Below, piece after piece: positions 1 through 7,651 of a DNA stretch of 29,973 bases. The notes beneath the pieces were generated by a model, which worked only from the letters and a program-made list of their open reading frames with translations, had not been told where the DNA came from and searched no databases. A program made the translations under genes and the position numbers. The stretch is from Chara braunii (lineage: Eukaryota; Streptophyta; Charophyceae; Charales; Characeae): the NCBI GenBank assembly GCA_003427395.1, contig BFEA01000480.1, forward strand, positions 665,112 through 695,084, given 5' to 3'. Within the stretch, counting starts at the first letter, position 1. Each line of letters opens with the position of its first letter.

Positions 1-4
1 CTTA

Positions 5-225
5 GGGGCAGGTCGAAACAATGAGGGCCTGAAAATGGCCCTCCGTTTCAGGCTGAAAACTCTGGGTCTGAAAAGACCCAGAAATAGGCTGAAACGGGGT
101 AGGGCCTGCAGGCCCTCGTTTTTCAGCTTCCAGGCTGAAACGAACGGGGCCTGTAAGCCTTAAGTTTTAGGCTTTTAGGCTGAATGTCCGGAACGGGCCC
201 TGCAGGGCCCGTGTGGCTACGCAGT
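5..225. repeat. Palindromic hairpin array, copy 1
   Basis: A chain of perfect inverted repeats is separated by spacers of the type TTTCAGGCTGAAA, which are palindromic themselves. The stems are GAGGGCC/GGCCCTC at 23-43 with loop TGAAAAT, a 9-bp stem TCTGGGTCT/AGACCCAGA at 61-82 with loop GAAA, a 16-bp palindrome AGGGCCTGCAGGCCCT at 101-116, and a 20-bp palindrome centred on TGCA at 193-212. The same order of parts recurs at 2132-2400, also starting with GGGCAGGTCGAA. No reading frame is supported. It could be a structured satellite, the ends of an unrecognised element, or a transcribed structural repeat. Confidence 0.85.
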
Positions 226-269
226 ATGCCACAAACCCAGAGACATCCAGTTCCCACTTAAAGTATTTC

Positions 270-421
270 CCCGGGGGCATCAGGGAAGTTGCTTGCAGGG
301 TGTCGTGAGACACTTCTTTGGATAGTAAAGAACTCAACACATGGATAATCTGGACTGAGAGGCAGCTGGGACTTCCCGGGGGGCACCAGGGAAGTTGCTT
401 GCAGGGTGTCGTTAGACACTC
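270..421. repeat. Pair of 47-bp direct repeats, 105 bp apart
   Basis: The segment at 270-318 (from CCCGGGGGCATCAGGGAAGT through GTCGTGAGACACTTCTT) recurs at 375-421 with only a few changes. Both copies are followed by a diverged AGTAAAGAACTC or GGTTCTTAGGAAC stretch. This is an old tandem duplication of about 105 bp directly after the first palindromic array. No coding potential is seen. Confidence 0.8.
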
Positions 422-643
422 CTTAGATGGTTCTTAGGAACACGGCGTCGTTCGACTATTGCTAAAAATAGATTCCTTAAAAAAAAGTGAAAACTTTCTA
501 AGGACTAGTCACAGAGAATGTAGGTTTTTTTTGGGGGGGGGTGAAACATCTCAGTGGCGAAGTCTGCACTCTGAGGGTGATTAAAAAAAAAAAAAAAAAA
601 AAAAAAAAAGCACCACCCAGATTGAGTTTTTTCTCAGTTGATG

Positions 644-751
644 GCTCCAATCTATTGGTGGGGAGCGACACCTGCTGGAAAACGGGTCCAGCGTCCCATG
701 GTTACATAGTTGGAGAAAATGAAAGATCTCATGTTGGAAACCGGGTCCAGC
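644..751 (-). repeat. Shared two-hairpin retroposon tail core, copy A, plus partial duplicate
   Basis: The minus strand of 644-697 matches the core also found at 11092-11144, 18655-18707 and 28362-28414. Hairpin I is GCTGGA/TCCAGC (674-692) where the other copies have GCTGGG/CCCAGC, a compensatory pair change. Hairpin II is GCTCC/GGAGC. A second, partial hairpin I lies at 733-751. No poly(A) follows on the sense strand, so this copy is a truncated relic; the A27 run at 583-609 is on the opposite strand. Confidence 0.8.
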
Positions 752-1723
752 ACCTACCTTTGCTTTGCTACATTATGAAGGATGGAGATAACAAAGCAGA
801 CCTTTCAGCATTGGTTGGCTGTCAGATGAATCAATCATACCTAGTCTGAAATAGAAAAACAAAAAATAAGATTCCCCAGCCAAATAGTCTTGACTTTCAA
901 GAAACCGGGCGACGTCCAATGAAATCTCGAGAACCGCATTTTTTTTTTCTTTTTTTGTGAAAGCTATACTCTTCTCTCAATTTCACCTCACACTACCTAC
1001 CTACCACTACTCCTAATTACCGGCTAGGGGACAGCCGGTAGCATCAGTGTTACATGCCCAGTTGGGTGATGTACATATAAACCGAGGATCCGCAATGTGA
1101 TAAAAAGGACTGAATGGACAATGCAGTGCAAGTAGAATCTCAACAAGCAATGTGCATTCCGATACATACAAAATGGTGCTTCATAGCGCAGGGAAGACTT
1201 AGATACAAGTCCTGACCTGACCGAGACTGACCTCTATCATGTAATACAAGACAGCGCACCGGAATGCTAGAATACCACTGACTAGCCCAATCAATGTTGC
1301 AATGCAGACCAAACATACATCATGTTCATCACACGGTGTGAAGGGGCCTGGCGCTATACACAGGAAGGAAGCGCCAGGTCCAGACATACACAGACGAAGA
1401 GGAGGGATCAGACGAAGAATTAGAAGGGGGAGATGGGAAAGTCATCAACACCAAGTCTCGTTACGAGTCCCAAATAATCCCTCTTCAAAATGTCTGAAGT
1501 CCAATGTCGAGTCTGGATCCAAATGTCACCAAGCTCTCTCTATCTCTATCTCTCTCGTAGTCTGCTGATGCAGTGAAGTCAGATAGCGAGAGGGTGACAA
1601 GGAGATGGTGGACTGAGAAGAGGAAGAAGAAGAACTCTCTCTCTCTCACGAGCCAGGTACTATCCTGTGAAGCTGGTGCTGTGCTGCAGGTACCTCGAAG
1701 ACGAAGCTGGAGCAACGGCGCTG

Positions 1724-1732
1724 CAGGTAAGT
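1724..1732 (+). other. Consensus 5' splice donor motif
   Basis: CAGGTAAGT matches the eukaryotic U1 donor consensus exactly and follows an Arg/Ser-rich GC-rich stretch. Comparable motifs occur on the minus strand at 12390-12398 and 12942-12950. No matching acceptor and coding exon could be assigned, so it may be fortuitous. Confidence 0.3.
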
Positions 1733-1984
1733 CCTCCTGGCCTCCGCCCAATCTCTCTCTCTCTAGTACTACTCTAGCTGCTATGGCGGCCAGCTCTGAA
1801 GACTTCAGCTAACGCTACTAGCGCCCAGCGCTGAAGACTAATGCTAACGCTACTACTACTCCTGCAGTGCTCCTCCAGAGTGCCGCTGCCGAATCCTGAA
1901 GACTACCTCCTGCCTCCTGAACTGCACGTGAAGTGCCTGGGAAGTACCTAGGAACTACCTAGCAACTACCTGCAGCCTGCAGGG

Positions 1985-2012
1985 CGGGCCAGTCTTATAT
2001 AGTGCTGGCCCG
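1985..2012. repeat. 8-bp inverted repeat around a TATATA loop
   Basis: CGGGCCAG and CTGGCCCG flank a 12-base loop containing TTATATA. It lies about 120 bp before the second palindromic array and uses the same GGGCC/GGCCC style of stem. Confidence 0.7.
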
Positions 2013-2046
2013 TCCAGGAGGCTGCTCTTGCCAATGCCAAAACGTG

Positions 2047-2126
2047 CCAGACCCTGGGGTTGAAGCTCAAACAACGGTTGTCTTGGAAATAGGCCGAAAA
2101 TGGCCTGAGCTAAAACCCTGGTCTGG
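2047..2126. repeat. Long-range stem enclosing a palindrome
   Basis: CCAGACC at 2047-2053 pairs with GGTCTGG at 2120-2126, and GGGTT/AACCC extends the stem across a small bulge. Inside lies the hairpin AGGCC-GAAAAT-GGCCT (2091-2106), whose loop resembles those in the neighbouring array. Confidence 0.6.
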
Positions 2127-2131
2127 TACCT

Positions 2132-2400
2132 GAGTTTCAGGGCAGGTCGAACTGATGACGGCCTGAAAATGGCCCTCAGTTTCAGGCTGAAAAGACTCAG
2201 GGCCGGAAAGGCCCTGATTTAGGCTGACACGACACAGGGCCTGTAGGCCCTTGTTTTCAGGCTTTCAGGCTGAAACGACACAGGGCCTGTAGGCCCTTGT
2301 TTTCAGGCTTGTAGGCTGAAAACGACACAGGGCCTGTAGGCCCTCGTTTTCAGGCTTTCAGGCTGAAAACGACACGGGCCTGAAAATGGCCCGTGCAGCC
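2132..2400. repeat. Palindromic hairpin array, copy 2, with 46-47-bp tandem units
   Basis: It begins GGGCAGGTCGAA like copy 1. Hairpins include TCAGGGCC/GGCCCTGA with loop GGAAA (2197-2217) and CACGGGCC/GGCCCGTG with loop TGAAAAT (2373-2395). Between them are three near-identical units at 2231-2276, 2277-2323 and 2324-2370, each GACACAGGGCCTGTAGGCCC followed by TTTTCAGGCTT-type spacer and GGCTGAAAC. Stems differ from copy 1 in both arms while loops are conserved. Confidence 0.85.
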
Positions 2401-2452
2401 TGTTGCAGGCGCAGCATGTAACAATCAGGGACCATGCCAACAGGACCAATTC

Positions 2453-2523
2453 CTGTGCCTCCCCTCAGGTCCCCTCCCCTACGAACATCAGCAGACTCTG
2501 CTCCATGCCGATCGGGGGATCCA
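2453..2523 (+). repeat. Dispersed 70-bp repeat, copy 1
   Basis: The stretch from CTGTGCCTCC through CATCAGCAGACTCTGCTC to GGGGGATCCA recurs with about a dozen differences at 11487-11561. It lies next to the end of the palindromic array. The identity of the parent element is unknown. Confidence 0.7.
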
Positions 2524-2955
2524 GCTGTTTGGGTATAGGGCGCAGCATGTCGAAATTCAAATTCTATTTTCAAAGTGGGCCAGCCCTGGGTGCAGCTGCG
2601 ACACATGATGGCACACGGCACACAGCAGCACACCGTTGTTCAACAGTGAGGGAGACGTTGTCTGGTGTCGGAGAAGCATAGGCAAGTAGAAGTGGGCCAG
2701 AAATTTGAGCAATGCTACATGGGGCTTTACAATGAGACTGCATGAACATCTTCCCGGACGAGGTTTTTGTTGAACTCAATCCCAGCATGGATTCGCATAC
2801 ATGTAGATCCCCTCAGTGAAGTGTTGATCCACTCATGGGGTGCACTCACACCATGACTTTTTCTACTAAGCCCTGGAATTGATTGGAGTCAGATTCATCC
2901 AGGTCTGGCCGCAATTTGTCGCCAAATACATTTAGGATTGTTTTGAGTTAAGAAA
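2524..2955. other. Unassigned DNA left of LINE-A, with one half of a diverged repeat
   Basis: No gene is seen. The motif at 2813-2838 (TCAGTGAAGTGTTGATCCAC) recurs at 10304-10329 beyond LINE-A. Before LINE-A inserted the two copies would have lain about 220 bp apart. The target site sequence begins at 2956. Confidence 0.5.
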
Positions 2956-2969
2956 AAAGGGAACTGCTT
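2956..2969. repeat. Target site duplication of LINE-A, left copy
   Basis: AAAGGGAACTGCTT is identical over 14 bases to 10241-10254. It directly abuts the poly(T) run (2970-2978) that is the minus-strand poly(A) tail of LINE-A. Perfect identity suggests a recent insertion. Confidence 0.93.
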
Positions 2970-3414
2970 TTTTTTTTTGGGAAAAGCAAGGAATTCATTA
3001 ATATAAACCTTGAGGCCGGGAATTCCTCACAAACAACCCGGATCAATCACCTGTCACTTGCTGAACAAGGTTCAGCTTCCTACCGTGGGGCTGTCCCCAA
3101 CAACTCTGAAAGAAATTATCAACCGAGGCCAAAAAAAACATTCCTGAATCCTTGAACCCGTACTCTTTGACGGGATTTCCTTCCCTCTTTACCTATTCTA
3201 AATCCCCTATCCCTCTAACCCTCTTCCTAACCCCTTGCTTACCTTCCCTTCCTACCCAGGGTAATTCCCCCGTGGTCCCTGCCTATTACGGCAGGGTGGA
3301 CCCAATGGTCCTCTAAGTTTCCTGGACACTCTCCCTCCCCCTTTCCCTCTTGCCTCCTACTGCGGATTTTAAACCGAGTGCACCTGGTTTGTCCCCTACG
3401 TCCCTCTACTGTTT
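2970..3414 (-). other. LINE-A 3' UTR with G-quadruplex motif and hairpin
   Basis: This is non-coding sequence between the ORF2 stop and the poly(A) tail. The sense (minus) strand at 3234-3204 has four G-runs (GGGG, GGG, GGG, GGGG) with loops of 9, 5 and 3 bases, a potential intramolecular G-quadruplex. A perfect stem CCCTGCC/GGCAGGG with a 6-base loop lies at 3277-3296. The last 30 bases before the tail are AT-rich. The two-hairpin core of LINE-B is absent. Confidence 0.75.
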
Positions 3415-6400
3415 TTAACCTAATAACCAGTCTGCATACTTTAACTTCCCTGTATTATCTACGGTGACCAGCTTCCCTTCCTGTCCCCATGTCTCCTGAA
3501 ACCAGATTCTCCCTGCCTGACTTCCTCTGCCCGACGAGGCCTTTCTCTTCCAGTCTGCTGCCACCATTCTGCGAAGCATTTGTTTGAAGGTGGCCTTGAT
3601 TTCCTGGTCCGGCATGATCCTTCCCTCAAACAGGGTTCGATTCCTTTCTGTCCAGATGATCCAGTAGCCTACAGCTCTTGCCGCCTGTGCTACGTACCCC
3701 CAGCCTCTTTTGCCCTGAGCATTTTCCGGTATACCTCCCAGTAGCACCCATTCTCTGTCCCACTTCAGGAATTCTCCTGTCCATTCCTCCCATTGTTTCA
3801 CCCACCAATCCCAGATTCTTCTTGACGCCGGACAGTCCCACCAGATGTGGGGAGTTGACTCGAACGCCCACAGGCACCTTTTGCACTGTGTTTCTACCTC
3901 CATCCCTCTACTCATTAGCCAGACTGCCGATGGGGTTGCCAACAGTGAGGCCAACCAGAGCAGAGCTGCTGCCCTTGGATTCGGGGGTTCTGTTAATTGC
4001 TCCCAGCAGCTTTGGAGAGCTCGTGCTATCTTCTCCGTTTCGGTTGATAGAGCTCTGCTCCATCTCTCTGTCGCAGCCATTAGTGGGGCTCTTACCAGGG
4101 CTTGAACTTCGTATGCCAGCTTCAGAGAGAATTCATCAAGGTGTGCATGCTCTCCGTGTGGAGCCCTGCTCCTCCAGGCCCATTGATTTGGGTCAGCCTT
4201 CAGTTGTTCGATTGGCTTACCATCTTTCCAGATCTTCACCTCCCATTCCCCTTCCTTGTTCACTTTTTCTCTGACCCTTACTTCGGACAACCTTCCTCTG
4301 GGCACCTGGATGAATTCTTCCTCGCCCTCGACTCTCTCCAGTTCTCCTCTCTGCCCCACTGGTCTCCATTGTTGGAGCTTTCTGCCTCCCTCTTCCGACT
4401 GTTCCACTACTTTGAGGAAGGTTCGTGAGACCGTTCCTGGGTCTGAGCAAAGTTCGTACCAGGTTCCTGTCGGGTTCGGTCTACCTGGAGAGAGGATTTG
4501 CAGCCATTCCTCTGGTAAGACATTCAGTACTCGTTCTCTTCTGAATCGTGTGTATTTGGCAGGGCTGAGTCTCCTCTCGATTTCTCCCTCTGAGTGCCAT
4601 GTTCCAGTTAAGTCGTTCCATAGGTCCCTGACTCTTGTTACCCCCCGCTCTATCCAACTTTTTCCAAAGCTGCCTGGCTCTGAGTTCGCTTTCAGCGTTT
4701 CTCCCTTCTGACATCTTATTCGGTCGTTCTCGAACAGGATCTGAGAGAGGACTAACTGTTCTGTATGAGGTTCACAACACAGATCTGGTTTGACCTTCCG
4801 CCACGCTTGTATCACCGCTCCCCAAAACTCCAACTTTACCCTCCTTCTGAGGAAGGAGTCTATCCAGACGCACGCCATACATCCGACGGTCGAGCCAGTT
4901 GCCACTCCTTGCTTAGAATCCTTTCCCCCAAAGATATCCAGTGTTTGTCGCCCAAATTACCCACCTGGCCAGCATAGCAAGGTTTCTCCTTTCAGGGTTA
5001 ATCATACTCAGTCCTCCTTCTTGCCTAGGAGCACAGATTAGGTCCCACGCAACCTTGGACATCACCGTGTCTCCTTCCTCTGCGAAGGGGCGCCATATGA
5101 ATTTGGCTGCCTTCCTTCTGACCACTGCTTGCATCTTCTTTCCGATAGGCCTCACGTTCCCTACAAATGTGAGTACGGCAAACGACGCCACATTTACTAC
5201 GAGTGCTCTTCCAAACAGCGAAAGGTGTGGTGCTTTTCCCCAAGTAGACATTCTCTGCATCACCGTGGTTTGCAGGATTTCCTCTTGTCTTAACGTGCAG
5301 GACGTGAGCGCTATCTGCACCCCTAGGAATCTCTCGGAATCTCCTGAGTGAATCGTCCTCATCCCCCAGTCCACCGCTGGAGTGTACTTGCCTGGGAGCA
5401 GAAACACAGATTTAGACCAGTTAATGACCGCTTCTGATAACTCCTCATACTGTCGAAGGCAGTATCGGAGCGCCGACATCGACTCGTGCGTGTTCGCGGA
5501 CACCATAAAAAGGTCGTCGGCCAAGGCCTTCACTTTGCAGGCCCGACGGCCCAAATCTACGCCAAGTATCTATGCTTAGTTCCTTATGTTATTTAGAGGG
5601 ACTTCTAGATGTAGGACGAATAACAGAAATGCCAGTGGGCACCCCTGTCGTAGGGAGCGCGATAGTTGGAAGGGAGAAGAGATATGGCCATTCACCATTA
5701 CTGAAGTCGACGAGTGGGCATACAACGCAACCACCCAATTGCAGAGTGATTCCCCCATCCCGATCCATCTGAGAGATGTTAGTACGTATGACCAATTTAC
5801 CCGGTCATACGCTTTCTCCATGTCTAAGAGAAGAACTGCTATGTCCAGTTCCTCCTTACTAACGACTTCCAGCATCTCTACCGCCATTACGATGTTGTCG
5901 TAGATGGATCTTCCTCTCACGAAGGTCGTCTGGTCATCCTCTACAAGCTGGGGCAGATATCTCGCCAGTCTGCGGGCCAGTACCTTGGCCAGGATCTTAT
6001 ATGACACATTGAGAAGCGAAATTGGTCTCCAATTTCGGATCTCATTTGTGTCTCCTTTCTTGAACAGAATAGATATGATCCCTCTACATGCACTGAATGG
6101 CAGTCTTCCCCCCATCTGGATCTCGTTATAGATCTCTGTTAAGTCCTCCCCTAACATATCCCAGTGTTCTCTGCAGAATTCCGCCGGAAAGCCATCGTTT
6201 CCGGGGGTTTTCCCTCTAGCCATCGCCCCCAATGCTTCCCCAGCTTCCTCCTTCGTGATGGGTCTGTCCAGGTCCAGCCGTCCTTGTGTGGAGATTCTGA
6301 TCGTCGTGTTTTCCCAGTGGTTGGTCCCATTTGAAAGGTCTGTATCCACTCCTTCTCCCGGTCTTCGTGTCGTCAGGATGTCTTGGTAATATAGAACTGT

Positions 6401-7651
6401 GTATCTGCAGATGTCCTTTGGCAGCGTTGCCATTGGTTCTTCCGGTTCGAAGGGGTGTTTTAGCTCCTTCATCGTTGGGGCAGACCTGGCCGGCACCGAC
6501 TTCTGGAAGGTGTCCTTCGACATCCTGTCATATACTTCAAGCCCATTCACCTTAGTCCGTTCTGCCCATACTTCCGCCTTCTCTTGTTGCTTCTCATCCC
6601 ACTCAAGCAATCTTCTGGTCCTTTCCTTTCCCCACGTTAGCTCTGAAATCGAATGTTGCTTCATCCTCTCCTCCGCCTGTTGGACTCTCTTCCAGCATCT
6701 TCTTTCGTCCTTGTTCCTGTTTTGTGCCAGGATCCGGGAGAAGACGTCCAGCAGGTTGGATAGGATCTTTGTTCCTACCTCCCACCAGTCCGCTAATGTG
6801 GCAAATTTCTCCTTTTGTCGCTCCCATCTCTTCCAATAGTCTTGTCACTCTTGTGTCCATTCCTTCAAATTCATGTCCTTTAAGTTAATGGTGTTTAGCT
6901 TAAAGTATCCTCTGCCCCTCGGGTTGTCCGGCCTGAACTTGAAGCTGCCAATGACTGGCTTGTGGTCCGAAATCGGGTTGATTCCCTCCGCGATACTAAT
7001 GACCTTCTCTCTTGTCCTCCCACCCGCGAGCAGGTAGTCCAACCTCCTCCCCTTTCCTCGATGCGAGAACCAGGTGTACCCTTCCTCCATCAAGTTCAGA
7101 TCCCGGTAGACGTCGTGCAGGTCGAGGTCCGCCATTAGGTCCACCATTGCGAGGACATCTTTAGGGCAACCGTTAGTCCGCTGGTTCGACGCTGTGTCCA
7201 GGACCATGTTCCAATCCCCGCCGATTACAACTTCGTCCACGTCTGGAAGTGACACTCTCAACTCCTCCAAAAAGGAGCACCTCTCCTTCCTTTCCACAGG
7301 GGCATAGACAGATGCTACCGCCCATCTAAATTCTCCTTGAGACAGGACTACCCAGACCCACCGGCCCCACAGGTCCGGGTAGTAGTCCTCAATGACTGCA
7401 TCCAGGCTACGGTGGATTAAGATTCCCACGCCTCCTTTCGTTCCTCTCGCCGCCGCCCAGATTTGTGGGCCATCCCACCATCTCCCCAAGGTGCTGATCT
7501 TGTCGTTATTTAACTTAGTTTCTTGAAAACAGGCTACTGACACCTTGTTCTCGTGGATCCAGGTCTTCACTCTCGCTCTTTTACACCTGCCCGAAGTGTC
7601 CCCGAAGCCCTGTAGATTCCACATGGCAATTCTAACGTTGGCCATTCCCAC
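3415..7651 (-). pseudogene. LINE-A ORF2: endonuclease and reverse transcriptase polyprotein, broken
   Basis: One reading frame of about 1,410 codons carries the enzyme that nicks target DNA and reverse-transcribes the element RNA. Endonuclease (codons 1-250) shows the catalytic set WN12, QE44, GGDWN (D146, N148), D205 and SDH (229-230). The RT domain follows, with motif A LLLDMEKAYDRVNW, motif B RQGCPL and motif C ALADDL. The C-terminus holds a zf-RVT knuckle, CKRC followed by H and DCP, near 3,880-3,930. Breaks: TGA at 6847-6845, TAA at 5578-5576 and TAG at 5572-5570, all in frame, and one extra base in the G5 run at 4929-4925. The stop pair falls between RT motifs B and C. Each stop is one C-to-T step from CGA, CAA or CAG. 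The ATG at 7651 overlaps the end of ORF1 by 20 bases. Confidence 0.93.

Larger units (their letters stand above)
422..1980. other. Non-coding stretch between the two palindromic arrays
   Basis: No convincing gene is seen. The stretch holds a T8G9-type run at 524-541, a poly(A) run of 27 at 583-609, a relic of the shared retroposon tail (644-751), a perfect 8-bp hairpin TACCGGCT/AGCCGGTA at 1018-1040, CT-rich microsatellite tracts near 1535-1560, 1640-1650 and 1750-1765, and a consensus 5' splice donor at 1724-1732. Open frames here are short and rich in low-complexity sequence. Confidence 0.6.

Noticed and set aside
1-2400. LTR retrotransposon with the palindromic arrays as LTRs
   Set aside because: No TG...CA ends, primer binding site, Gag or Pol between them; the arrays are diverged and internally repetitive.
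3192-3240. Interstitial telomere-like repeats (GGGTTAG on the minus strand)
   Set aside because: Only two irregular matches within a G-rich LINE 3' UTR; better described as a quadruplex motif.
3678-5351. Plus-strand frames of up to 198 codons across LINE-A
   Set aside because: They are the reverse complement of clearly homologous ORF2 coding sequence.
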